Assembly (NCBI GenBank): GCA_013350335.1 | Contig: CM023535.1 | Coordinates: 37,570,069 to 37,634,068 of the forward strand | Direction of reading: 5' to 3' | DNA: 64,000 nucleotides | From: Chimonanthus salicifolius | Lineage: Eukaryota; Streptophyta; Magnoliopsida; Laurales; Calycanthaceae | Shown here: positions 35,331 through 47,841 of the stretch, one piece after another | How the letters are laid out: the number at the start of each line of letters is the position of its first letter | Numbering within the stretch: the stretch's first letter is position 1 | The notes under the pieces: generated by a model | Told to the model about the DNA's origin: nothing | Seen by the model: the letters and a program-made list of their open reading frames with translations, nothing else | Database searches by the model: none | Position numbers and translations under genes: made by a program

Positions 35331-38300
35331 AGGGCGCGGACGTCACGACGCGAGTTAAGTCCGAGCTTCTAAAGCCCGGCCCTTAACTGGCCAACCCTAC
35401 GTGTGCGTGGAACGAAGTCCACGGAGAATGGTTCACACGTAGAAGTAAGCTTGCGGAAAGTGAAATTAAATGTGGAACAATAATATAGACTATCCTACCA
35501 ATTTTAGATAGCAGGGAAGATGACATTCATTAAATTACTAAAGTGCTTCGAATTCATAATGTCCAACGTAAATTCCAAAACATAACAAGTAATCTAAACT
35601 TATTACATTTCCAACAAGTTAAGCTACTTCAAATTATATTATCCAAAATAAACATTAGAAAACTAGCTAGACCGCCTTCCCAAGCTCCTCAGCTTGGCTC
35701 CCATCTCGTTCTTCCGCTCCGCCATCTTCTGCGTCATCAGCTAGGGTAGAAGTAGGGCGTTAGACAATGCGCCCAGTAGGACTCTGAGTAGGTAGATAAT
35801 ATTATAACGAAAACCATAAAATGAATGCTATGCCATGGGTGTCTGTGTTATGAATCCTACCCATCATCCATACCATCCTGCTGTCATATCCCCCTTGACG
35901 GCAAAACCTCGTCAAGATATAAACAATCACAAATCATTCCCCTGGATGGCAAAACCTCGTCCAGATATAAACAATCACAAATCATTCCCCTGGATGGCAA
36001 AATCTCGTCCAGATGTAAACAATCACACATCATCTCCCTTGAAAGCAAAACCTCGTCCATATGTAAACAATCACACATCATCCCCCTTGACGGCAAAACC
36101 TCGTCAAGATATAAACAATCACAAATCATTCCCCTGGACCAAATCATTCCCCTAGACGGTGAAAACTCGTCCAGATATAAACAATCACAAATCAGTCCCC
36201 TGGACGGCAAAACCTCGTCCAGATATAAACAATCACAAATCATTTCCCTAGACGGCAAAACCTCGTCCAGATATAAACAATCACAAATCATTCCCCTGGA
36301 CGGCAAAACCTCGTCCAGATATAAACAATCACAAATCATTCCCCTTGATGGAAGAACCATCATCAATGTATCATAATTACATACAACATCCCTGATAAAT
36401 CAAACACATCAAAATATCCCCATGTGTGTTTATTGGTCGCCCCGACGGAGCATGGACTCCGGTTTTATTTCATCCTTCCCCTGTCATATCCCTCCCATGC
36501 CATGCATGAGATGTAGATGCCATATGCCATGTAATATATGTAAATCATAGTCATAAAACCCATCTTAAAACAATCCCATGATTATCAAAATAAATCAACG
36601 GAAACTCATCACCTAATACCAAAATCCAAAACCCATCTTAAAAACAAACCATATAATTTCCAAAATAATTTAAAGAACCCATCACTCAATCCATGGCTTA
36701 CAAAGAGGAAGGAATTCTACCGAATACCGACTCGCGTCCTTTTACGGTTTCGTCTGATAATCTGGCTACCGACACGCGTACCGCTCGTGATATCCAATAC
36801 CTTATTAGATACACATAATTAGTCCATGTTTTTAACCTTTTAAATCCATTAATCACATACTTAAGGTTACCATAATTGCACTTATGTCCATAATCATTTC
36901 TCATGGAGTTCTTGAATTTGGCCATTATTTGCAATTTTGCCACTACTCCTTCACATAATTAATTACTCATTTTTATTTCTCCATTCTTAGACCCATGATA
37001 GATCCAAAATCTTGGATCCATCAATGATTCATCAACATGTCACAAGATCACTAAAATTCCACCATCTAATTAGCCTAATCCTTATTAATTTAAACACACA
37101 TATAGTTCCATACTTAACCCATCAATTGTCTCACAAAATTGGGTCATGGGTTCAAAATACCCCATTCATCAAATCTTCCCATGGGGTTTACTTCATGCAT
37201 TTAACTACAATGAGTCCATTACCCACTCATTCCCTTTTTCTTCTTTGGCCTACTTATACATTTGAACCCATCATAAAACCATCATTTTCCATTCATTTTT
37301 CCATTACTTCACATACATCATCATTTCACAATTTCACCATTTGATCACCATAGGGTTCGGCCATACACCATGGCCGAACCCATGGTTCATGATCCATCAT
37401 CCATGGGTGCCCTTTTTGACCATAACACATTTACATTTATTCATGGATTCCATTCTCACCAAACCCTAACATTCCATTAAAAATGTCCAAATTACCTTCC
37501 ATTCCTTAAAACCCCCAAAAAAATCATACATTACCTACATCTAATCATTAAGCACTTAAAACCCTAAACCATTCTTTTTGAGGTCATTAAAATTATCTTC
37601 CATCTCCTATGATTCTCTCATTTAAAACCTCTTTACAAGATTCACCACATTCAATTATTTACAACCCTAAAAATTATAAACATTCTCCATGCTTCCATTT
37701 TTTTACAAAACCCTAACAAATATAATTCACTTATCATGGGGTTCGGCCATACTACATGGCCGAACCCTATGGCCCTTGATTCCAAAGCATACACATCCAT
37801 GCTTAATTAACTAAATTACATAATGTCCTTCATTCCTTAAAAACCTAAAAAATTCACACATTAATTACATAACCCTTAATCCATTTTTTTTTCTTTCCCT
37901 AACTCTAATTTATCCATTAGGGTCTCCTCCACTTTCCATCTTTCAAATTGATGGATTTAAAATCCATAGCATAAAATCATTTGGCCACCATTAATTTTAC
38001 AAAATGAATCCCAAATCTTAAACCCTAAAAATCCAAAATTTCTTGTTTAAGAAAATACTTACAAACCGACGCCTCCTCCGATTTCCGCCACTCCCGTCGG
38101 ACTCCTTGGCCTCCTTTCTCCTTCCTCTTGATCTTTGGTCGGCCCAGATGCTTGATCAATGGTGAAACCCTCCTAACTTAAGATCGGCCATGGTAGGGTT
38201 TGTTTGAGAGAGAGAGGAGAAGATATGAGAGGGAAGATAATAAACCTTGATCTTAGAGTAATGAACTAAGAAATTGCATTTCTTTCTTCTCTCCTTCTCT

Positions 38301-39129
38301 TCTTTTCTCCCTAATTTTTTTCTTCTTCTTCCTCTTCCTAGTGTGGGACGGCCATGAGAGAGTAAAATGGGGAGAGAGTGAAATGAGAGTTAGATTGAAG
38401 AGATGAGAAAACAAGATAAACCTATTTCCTTTTGATTGGCTAAGATAAAGCTTACCTTTAATTTCTCCCACCAACCCCTAAGATCTTTTACATGCTTTAG
38501 GGTCCAAGCACACTAGCCAACGTTTTTTAGTGCTTAAGGATAAGGTGGTTTGGTCTCCCCTCTTTGACCACCTTTTTGGATAAGCTTACTTAATTATTTA
38601 ATTAAATCATTAGGCTAATTAACCCCATTTAGCTTAATTCCACTTACTTAACTTGCCTTCATACACCCATGGTTGACCAATTCAACCATGGTGGCCGGCC
38701 CCACCAAACCTTGGGTCCACACGCCACCTCACTTGATGAGGTGGAGGTGGGTCCCATTGGACCATATTACCTTGGTCAACTTCAAATTGACTTAGGTGAA
38801 TTGAACCCATTCAATTCATTCCAATTGGATCACCATTGGGCCCATGGCCCAATTACATTTTCATCTTACCCATTTACCTTAAAGCTTACATCATCTTAAT
38901 CCATTGGGTCCCAAATGGGTATTGGGCCCAATTTGACCATCTTTGGCCCAATTGACCACCATTGACCCTTGAAGTAAACTTAAATCCAATCCATAACCCA
39001 TTGGGCCTTAGTTGGGCCTTTATCCACATTTTGATCCATTTACCATCTATTCCATTAGATTTCTAATTTCCACCATTAAAAATAAATAATAACACATATA
39101 AATTACTTTACAAATTCCGGGCCATTACA
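35297..39129 (-). mobile_element. LTR-like segment B of an inverted retroelement pair
   Basis: Read on the minus strand it begins TGTAATGGCCCGGAATTTG at 39129 and follows the same landmark order as segment A, with the GTAAGT donor at 38062-38057 and two GGGTTCGGCCAT palindromes (about 37353 and 37740). It ends with the A-tract and a decayed AAATCAGAGTC near 35287. It has gained a large hairpin minisatellite (35894-36367). No coding frame is supported. It directly abuts CCCTAAA repeats at 39130 without a visible target duplication matching 30612-30620. Confidence 0.65.
35894..36367 (+). repeat. 48-bp hairpin minisatellite, about ten units
   Basis: About ten tandem units of 48 bp, each with a short inverted repeat around the loop GCAAAACCT, followed by AGATATAAACAATCACAAATCAT. 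Stem pairs differ between units but mostly stay complementary: CTTGACG/CGTCAAG (units at 35894 and about 36088), CTGGACG/CGTCCAG (several) and TTGATG/CATCAA (last unit). Two units are broken. Open frames here on both strands come from 48 being a multiple of three. Confidence 0.85.
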
Positions 39130-42100
39130 CTAAAACCCTAAAACTCGAAAATCCCAAACCCTAAACCCTAAAACCTGAAACATTAAACCCTAAACCCTAA
39201 ACCGCTAAAACCCTAAAACCCTAAACCCCTAAAACCCTAAACCCTAAAATCGAAAAACCTTGAGCCCGAAACACTAAAACCCTAAACCGTAAAACCCTAA
39301 ACCGCTAAAACCATAAAACCTAAACCCTGAAACCCTAGAACCCTAAACCCCAAAAAAGATAAACCCTAAACCCTAAATGCTAAAACCCTAATCTCTAAAA
39401 CCTTAAAACCCAAAACCCTGAAACCTTTAACCCCTAAAACCCTTAGCCCCAAAATCTAAACCCTAAACCCTAAAACCCTCAACCCTAAAACCCTAAACCC
39501 TAAGACCCTAAAACCCTAAACCTTAAAACCCTAAACCTTAAACTCTAAACCCTAAAACCCTAAACCCTAAATCATAAGACCCTAAAACCCTAAACGCTAA
39601 AACCGTAAAATCCTAAACCTTAAACCCTAAAACCGTAAAACCCTAAACCCTAAAATGCTAAAACCCTTAAACCTTAAAACCCGAAACCCTAAACTCTAAA
39701 CCCTAAACCCTAAACCCTAAACACTAAACTTCTAAAACCCTAATCCCTAAAACCCTAAACCCTAAAACTCTAAACCTTGAAACCCCTAAAACCCTAAGCT
39801 CTAAACCCTAAACCCTAAAATCCAAAACCCTGAACTCGAAACCCTAAAACCCTAAACCGTAATACCCTAAACTGCTAAAACCCTAAAGCCCTAAACCCTG
39901 AAACCCTTAACCCCTAAAACCCAAAGCGCTAAACCCTAAACCCTATGACCCTAAAACTCTAAACCCTAGAACCCAAAAACCCTAAACCCTAAAACCGTAA
40001 AACCCTAAAACCCAAAATCGAAACTCTTAAACCCTAAACCACTAAAACCCTAAAAACCAAATATCCTAAACTCCAAAAGCCTGAAACCCTAAACTCTAAA
40101 CTCTAAAACCCTTAAACCCTCAACTCTAAACCCTTAACCCTCAACTCTAAACCCTTAACCCTAAAACCCTAAACCCTTAACCCTAAAACCCTAATCCCTA
40201 AAACCCTGAAACACTTAACCCCTAAAACCCCAAACCCTGAAACCCTTAATCCCTAAAACCCCATGCCCCAAACCATAATCCTTAAATCCTAAACCCTTAA
40301 ACCCTAAACTCTAAAACCCTAAAACCCCAAACTCTGAAACCCTGAACCCCTAAAACCCAAAGTCCTAAATTCTAGGCCCTAAACCCTAAACCCTAAAACC
40401 TAAAACCCAAAACTCTAAGACACTAAAACCCTTAACCCTAAATCCTAAAACCCTAAAACCCTAAACCTTAAACCCTAAACCGTAAAACCCTAAAATCCTA
40501 AACCCTAAATCTTAAACCTTAAACAACTAAAACCCTAAAAACCAAAAACCCTAAATCTTAAAAACCCTAAACCCTAAACCTTAAACTCTAAACCCTAAAA
40601 CACTTAAACCCTAAACCCTAAACCCCAAAACCCTAAAACCTAAACCCTAAACCCTAAAACCCTAACCCTAAAACCCTAAACCATGAAACCCTTAACCCCT
40701 AAAACCCTAAGCCCAAAACCCTAAACCCTAAACCCTAATCCCATAAAACCCTAATCCCATAAAACCCTAAACCCTAAACTCTAAATCCTAAAATCCTTAA
40801 ACCCTAAAACCCTTAAACCCTAATCCCTAAAACCCTAAAACCCTAAACCCTAAAACCCTAAACCTTGAAACCCATAACCCCTAAAAGTTTTAGGCTAAAA
40901 CCCTAAGCCATAACCCTAAACCCTAAACTCTAAACCCTAAACCCTAAAACCCTTAACCGTAAAACCCTAAACTGCTAAAGCCCTAGACCCTGAAACCCTA
41001 GAACCCTAAACCCCAAAAACCGTAAACCCTAAACCCTAAACCCTAAACTCTAAACCTAAAACCCTCAAACAATAAAAGCTAAACCCTCAACCCTAAAACC
41101 CTAATCCCTGAAACCCTAAAACCCTAAACTCTGAAACCCTTAACCCCTAAAACCCTAAGCCCTAAACCCTAAAACCTAAACCCTAAAATCCCAAACCCAA
41201 AAACCCTAATCCCTAAAACCCTAAAACCCTAAACTCTAAAACCCTTAACCCCTAAAACCCTAAGCGCTAAACCCTAAACCCTAAGCCCTAAACCCTAAAC
41301 CCTAAACCCTAAAACCGTAAACCCTAAAACCCTAAGCCCTAAGACCCTAAAACCCTAAACCCTAAAACCCCTGAACCGTAAACCCTAAAACCGTAAACCC
41401 TAAAACCGTAAAACCCTAAATCTTAAACCCTAAACCACTAAAACCTGAAAAACCAAAAACCCTAAACCAAAAACCCAAAACCCTAAACCCTAAACTCTGA
41501 ACCCTAAAACCCTTAAACCCTAAACCCTAAACCCTAAAACCTAAACGCTAAAACCCTAATCCCTAAACCCCTAAAACCCTAATCCCTAAAACCCTAAAAC
41601 CCTAAAAACTTAAACCCCTAAAACCCCAAGCCCTAAACCATAAACCCTAAACCCTAAACCCTAAAACCGTAAAACCCTAAACCCTAAGCACGAAATACTA
41701 AAACCCTAAACCGTAAAACCCTAAACCGATAAAACCATAAAACCCTAAACCCTGAAACCCTAGAATCCTAAACCCCAAAAAAGATAAACCCTAAACCCTA
41801 AACCGTAAAACCCTAATCCCTAAAACCTTAAAACCCTAAACCCTGAAACCCTTAACCCCTAAAACCCTTAGCCCCAAAATCTAAACCCTAAACCCTAAAC
41901 CCTAAAACCCTACACCCTAAAACCTAGAACCCTAAACCCCTAAAACCCAGAACCCTAAAAACACTAAAGCCCTAAACCCCTAAAACCCTAAACCCTAACC
42001 CCAAAACCCCTAAACCCTGAAACCCAAAACACTAAACCCTAAACCATAAACCCTAAACCCAAAACCCCTAAAACTCTAAAACCCTAAACCCTAAACCCTA

Positions 42101-45100
42101 AACTCTACACCCTAAAACCCTTAAACCCTAAAACCTAAAGCCTAAAGCCTAAAGCCTAAACCCTAAACCCTAAACATGAAAACCCTAAAACCCTAAACCT
42201 GAAAACTGTAAACCCCTAAAACCCTAAACCATAAAACCTTAAACCATAAAACCCTAAACCCTAAAACAGTAAAACCATAAACCCTAGTGCCCTAAACCCC
42301 TAAAACCCAAACACCCTAAACCCCTTAAACCCTAAACCGAAAACCCTAAAACCTAAATCCTAAACCCTAAACAATAAACCCTGAAATATTACAACCCTAA
42401 AACCCTAAACCCTAAAACTCCAAACCCTAAACCCTGAAACTTAAAACCCTAAACCCTAAAATCCTAAACTCCTAAAACCCTAAAACCCTAAAAAACCCTA
42501 AAGCCTAAACCCAAAACCCCTAAAACCCAAAATCCCTAAACACTAAACCCTCAACCCCAAACCCTAAACTTTACACCCTAAAACCCTTAAACCCTTAAAC
42601 CTAAAGCCTAAATCTAAAACCCTAAACCATAAACCCTAAACCCAAAACCCCTAAAACCCGAAATCCCTAAACACTAAAACCTAAACCCTAAAATCTAAAC
42701 CCTAAAACCCTTAAGCCCTTAAACCCTAAAACCCTAAAACCCTAAAACCTAAACCTTAAAACCCTAAACCCTAAACCCCAAACCCTAAACCCTAAAACCC
42801 TAGACCCTGAAAGCATGAAACCGTAAAACCCTAAAACCCTATAACCCTTAAACCCTAAACCTATACCCTAAATCCCTAAAACCCTACCCTAAACGCTAAA
42901 ACCCTAAAAACTAAACTCTAAACCCTAAACCCTAAACCCTAAACCCTAAACACTAAACCCCTAAAACTCTAAACCCTAAAATCGAAAACCCTAATAAACC
43001 CTAAACCCTAAACCCTAAACCCAAAACCCCTAAAACCCAAAATCCTTAAACACTAAAGCCTAAACCCCAAACCCTAAATTTTACACCCTAAACCCAAAAC
43101 CCAAAATCCCCAAACATTAAAGCCTAAACCCCAAACCCTAAATTTTACACCCTAAAACCCTTAAACCTAAAGCCTAAACCTAAAACCCTAAACCATAAAC
43201 CCTAAACCCAAAACCCCTAAAACCCGAAATCCCTAATCACTAAACCCTAAACCCTAAAATCTAAACCCTAAAACCCTTAAGCCCTTAAATCCTAAAACCC
43301 TAAAACCTAAACCTTAAAATCCTAAAACCCTAAACCCTAAATCCTAAACGCTAAACCCTAAAACCCTAAACCCTGAAAGCATGAAACCATAAAACCCTAT
43401 AACCCTATAACCCTATACCCAAAAACCCTAAAATCCTAAACCCTAAATCCGAAAACCGTTAAAACCGTAAAACCTAAATCCTAAAACCCTACCTTAAACA
43501 CTAAAACCCAAAAAAACACTAAACCCAAAACCCTAAACCCTAACACTCTAAAACCCTAAACCCTAAACCCTAAACCCTAAAATCCTAAAACTCTAAGCCC
43601 TTAAACCCTAAAACCCTAAAACCCTAAAACCTAAACCTTAAAACCCTAAACCCTAAACCCCAAACCCTAAACCCTAAAACCCTAGACCCTGAAAGCATGA
43701 AACCGTAAAACCCTAAAACCCTATAACCCTTAAACCCTAAACCTATACCCTAAATCCCTAAAACCCTACCCTAAACGCTAAAACCCTAAAAACTAAACTC
43801 TAAACCCTAAACCCTAAACCCTAAACCCTAAACACTAAACCCCTAAAACTCTAAACCCTAAAATCGAAAACCCTAATAAACCCTAAACCCTAAACCCTAA
43901 ACCCAAAACCCCTAAAACCCAAAATCCTTAAACACTAAAGCCTAAACCCCAAACCCTAAATTTTACACCCTAAACCCAAAACCCAAAATCCCCAAACATT
44001 AAAGCCTAAACCCCAAACCCTAAATTTTACACCCTAAAACCCTTAAACCTAAAGCCTAAACCTAAAACCCTAAACCATAAACCCTAAACCCAAAACCCCT
44101 AAAACCCGAAATCCCTAATCACTAAACCCTAAACCCTAAAATCTAAACCCTAAAACCCTTAAGCCCTTAAATCCTAAAACCCTAAAACCTAAACCTTAAA
44201 ATCCTAAAACCCTAAACCCTAAATCCTAAACGCTAAACCCTAAAACCCTAAACCCTGAAAGCATGAAACCATAAAACCCTATAACCCTATAACCCTATAC
44301 CCAAAAACCCTAAAATCCTAAACCCTAAATCCGAAAACCGTTAAAACCGTAAAACCTAAATCCTAAAACCCTACCTTAAACACTAAAACCCAAAAAAACA
44401 CTAAACCCAAAACCCTAAACCCTAACACTCTAAAACCCTAAACCCTAAACCCTAAACCCTAAAATCCTAAAACTCTAAAACCCTAAACCCTAAACCCTAA
44501 AACCCTATACCTTAAACCCTAAGCCCAAAATCCTAAACATGAAAACCCTAAAACCCTAAACCTTAAAACTGTAAACCCTAAAACCGTAAACCCAAAAACC
44601 TAAACCATAAAACCCTAAAGCGTAAAACCCTAAACCCAAGTGCCCTAAACCCCTAAAACCCAAACACCCTATACCCCATAAACCCTAAACCGAAAACCTA
44701 AACCCTAAATCTTAAACCCTAAACCCTAAAACCCTAAACCCCTAAAACCCTGAAACCCTATACCCCTAAAACAATAAACCCAAAAATCATAAACCCCTAA
44801 AACCCTTAACACCTAAACCTATACCCTAAACCCCTAAAACCCTACCCCAAACCCTAAAACCCTAAAAACTAAACTCTAAACTCTAAACCCTAAAACTGTA
44901 AACCCCTAAAACCCTTAACCCAAAAACCTAAACCATAAAACACCCTAAAACTCTAAAACCCTAAACCCTAAACCCTAAACCCTAAAACCCTATACCTTAA
45001 ACCCTAAACCCTAAACCCTAAAACCCTAAAACTCTAAAACCCTAAACCCTAAACCCTAAACCCTAAAACCCTATACCTTAAACCCTAAGCCCAAAACCCT

Positions 45101-45237
45101 AAACATGAAAACCCTAAAACCCTAAACCTTAAAACTGTAAACTCCTAAAACCCTAAACCCAAAAACCTAAACCATAAAACCCTAAAGCGTAAAACCCTAA
45201 ACCCAAGTGCCCTAAACCCCTAAAACCCAAACACCCT
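39130..45237 (-). repeat. Degenerate telomere-like array, CCCTAAA sense
   Basis: About 6.1 kb of mixed CCCTAAA and CCCTAAAA units, opposite in strand to the array at 22901-30252, so both G-strands run toward the centre. It is heavily mutated, holds large internal duplications and has no gene. It ends abruptly at minisatellite C. Confidence 0.95.
42712..44475 (-). repeat. 882-bp tandem duplication inside telomere-like array
   Basis: Two head-to-tail copies (about 42712-43593 and 43594-44475) share rare variant strings at a constant 882-bp offset: AAGCATGAAACCG at 42811 and 43693, and TAACACTCTA at 43541 and 44423. They look nearly identical. A shorter block just before 45237 (about 45000-45236) also repeats 44466-44672. 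Confidence 0.85.
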
Positions 45238-47322
45238 GCCCCAAAGTGGATGAACTGAACAAAGTGGACATAGTGGACGAACTGGACAAAGTGTACGAAC
45301 TGTACAAATTGGATGAACTGGAGAAAGAGGAAACTGTAGAAAGTGGGCAGACTGGCAAAAGTGGACTAACTTGACAAACTGCACAAATAGGATGAATTGG
45401 ACAAACAGGATGAACTGGACATATTCGTCAAACAGGACCAACTGGACAAACTTGAGAAACTGGACGAACAAGACAAAGTGGACAAACTGAACGAATTAGA
45501 AAAAGTGGACAAATTAGTCAAACCGGACGAACAGGACAAAGTGCACAAAATGGACGAATTGGAAAGAGTGGACAAACATTACAAAGTGGAAAAAGGGTAC
45601 AAAGTGGGCAAACTGGAAAAAGTGGACTAACTTGACAAACTGGAAGAATAGGACAAATTGGTCAAACAGGAGGAACTTGACAAAGTCGTCAAATTGGACC
45701 AACTTGACAAACTGGACAAATAGGACAAAGTGGACAAGCTAAACGAATTGGAAAAAGCGGACAATTTAGTCAAACTGGACGTATAGAATAAAGCGAACAA
45801 ACTATACGAATTGGACAAACTGCACATAGTGGACAAACTGGACATAGTCGACAAATTGAACAAACAGGATAAAGTAGACAAAGTGGACATCAAGTCAAAC
45901 TGTAAAAAATGCACAAAGTGGACCAATTGTACGTCTTTTACAGACTGGACAAACTGCAATAATTGGTTAAATTTGACCAACTCGACAAAGTGGACAAACT
46001 TGACCATTTGGACGAACTAGACGATTTGGTCAAACTGGACAAACTATACCATCTAAACAAAGTTGATAGACTAGACAAACTAGATCTACTAGACAAACTT
46101 GACAAATTGGTCAAACTGGACAATTAAAGAAATTTGACAAACTAGACAAACTAGACAGTGGACAAACTCAGCGAATAGGAAAAAGTGGAAAAAAATTTCA
46201 AAGTGGACAAACAGGACAAAGTGGACGACCTGTAGTAAGCGGATAAACTAGAAAAACTTGTCTAACATGACGAAAAGGATAAACTGGACTAACTGAACAC
46301 AGTGGACAAACTAGAATAACTAGTCAAACTGGACCAACTGAACAAAGTGGACAAACCGGAAACACGAGTTAAACTGGACGAACAATATAAAGTGGACAAA
46401 CCGGAAATACGAGTTAAATTAGACGAACAATATAAAGTGGACAAACTATACAAATTGCACAAAGTGGACAAACTGGACATAGTGGACAAATTGGGTAAAG
46501 TAGACGAAGTAGACAAACAAGACAGTTTGCACAAATTGGCTCAGTTGGACCAACTTGACAAAGTAAGCAAAGTGAACAAAGTGGACATACTGTACAAACT
46601 GGGTGAACTGGACTAAGTGGACAAATTGGACTAATTGGAAAGAGTGAACAAACATGACAAAGTAGACAAACTATAGAAAGTGGGCAAACTGGAAAAAGAG
46701 GACTAACTTGATAAACTGAACGAATAGGACGAATTGGACAAACTGGACAAATAGGATGAAGTGGACAAATTAGATAAACTATACAAATTCGTCAAACTGG
46801 ACCAATTGGACAAACTAGACAAAGTGGAGAAACTCAACGAATAGGAAAAATTGGGAAAAAATTTCAAAGTGGACAAACAGGACAAAGTGGGCGACCTGTA
46901 TTAAGCGGACAAACTGGAAAAACTTGTCTAACGTGACGAAAAGGACAAACTGGACCAACTAAACATGGTGGACAAACTAGAATAACTAGCCAAACTGGAC
47001 CAACTGAACAAAGTGGACAAACTGGAAACACGAGTTAAACTAGACGAACAATACAAAGTGGACAAACTGGACATAGTGGACAAAGTGGACAAATTGGGTA
47101 AAGTAGACGAAGTGGACAAACAAGACAAACTGCACAAATTGGCTCAGTTGGACCAACTCGATAAAGTAAGCAAAGTGAACAAAGTGGACGCTGTACAAAC
47201 TGGATGAACTGGACGAATTGGAAAGAGTGGACAAGCTGTAGAAACTTGTCTAACATGATGAAAAGGACAAACTGGACCAACTGAACACAGTGGACAAACT
47301 AGAATAACTAGTCAAACTGGAC
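45238..47322 (+). repeat. 9-bp LDK minisatellite, array C
   Basis: Same 9-bp family as arrays A and B. It has a longer-range order: a segment with GACCTGTA-TAAGCGGA and ACTTGTCTAAC-TGACGAAAAGG at about 46199-46290 recurs at about 46864-46945 (offset near 665 bp) and partly at 47237-47300. Open frames of 60-126 codons on both strands are repeat products. It ends at viral sequence at about 47322. Confidence 0.9.
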
Positions 47323-47600
47323 CTTTCTCTTTTCCTTTTTTCTTCATGAACGGGGAAGAGCTACTTGCCATTTTGTCGTCCCTGAAGAAACTCTCTACAA
47401 AGAAAGTCAGGGAGAGAGTTAGAATTTCCATTAATAAATTCAATTTTAAATTCAAAAACTGATAAAATGGCTTGCCATCTAGCAAATATTTGCTTAGAGA
47501 CAAGATTTTTGACATCTTTTTCTTGAATTTCTTTTGCTGCTTTAGCATCCACTCGGATGAGAAATTCTTTGTTTAATAAATCATCTTGGAATTTCGTCAT
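47323..47600 (-). pseudogene. Viral RNase H end and ORF4 start fragment
   Basis: Minus-strand piece of the virus: the end of RNase H (47600 to TAG at 47361, with IRVDAKAAKEI and ...RQNGK stop) overlapping the first codons of ORF4 (ATG at 47371). It shows the overlap clearly: the ORF4 ATG starts 10 nt before the polyprotein stop ends. Truncated at both ends, by minisatellite on the left and by a movement-protein fragment on the right. Confidence 0.8.
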
Positions 47601-47729
47601 TCCGTATAACCGGCAAAACTTCTCCTAGCTTTTTCCATTTTTCTCCTAAAATTAATTTCAACATTTCCATTTGGTAATTTGACTACACTTTGTAAATCAT
47701 CTGTTATTTCATTTACTCTTGGGGTGACA
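47601..47729 (-). pseudogene. Viral movement-protein C-terminal scrap
   Basis: Minus-strand match to the movement-protein linker coded at 3890-4015 (VTPRVNEITDDLQS... region). It is joined directly to the RNase H scrap on one side and, at 47730, to plus-strand leader of copy C. It is a small rearranged piece. Confidence 0.7.
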
Positions 47730-47766
47730 AATGTGTGCTAAAGTTTGAAATCCTGTACAATCTTCT

Positions 47767-47838
47767 GTAAGTAATTAAGTTTTATAAGTTTGATATTATA
47801 TGCTTGTTGTTATCTAATCATGTTGTTTCTTTTGCTAG
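47767..47838 (+). other. Probable viral leader mini-intron (copy C)
   Basis: Donor CT/GTAAGT at 47767, branch-point-like TCTAATC near 47812, T-rich tract TTGTTTCTTTTGC and acceptor TAG ending at 47838, three bases before the ORF1 ATG. The length is 72 nt, at the lower end for plant introns, and the sequence is U-rich as plant introns are. The donor could also join a distant acceptor, as in rice tungro bacilliform virus, where the leader is spliced to ORF4. Confidence 0.55.
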
Positions 47839-47841
47839 AAT

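Noticed and set aside
35894..36367. CRISPR array
   Set aside because: The regular 48-bp spacing has no unique spacers: the whole unit is repeated. The setting is a plant retroelement with no cas genes.
35825..36376. 183-codon plus-strand frame and 160-codon minus-strand frame
   Set aside because: Both lie wholly in the 48-bp hairpin minisatellite; open only because 48 is divisible by three.
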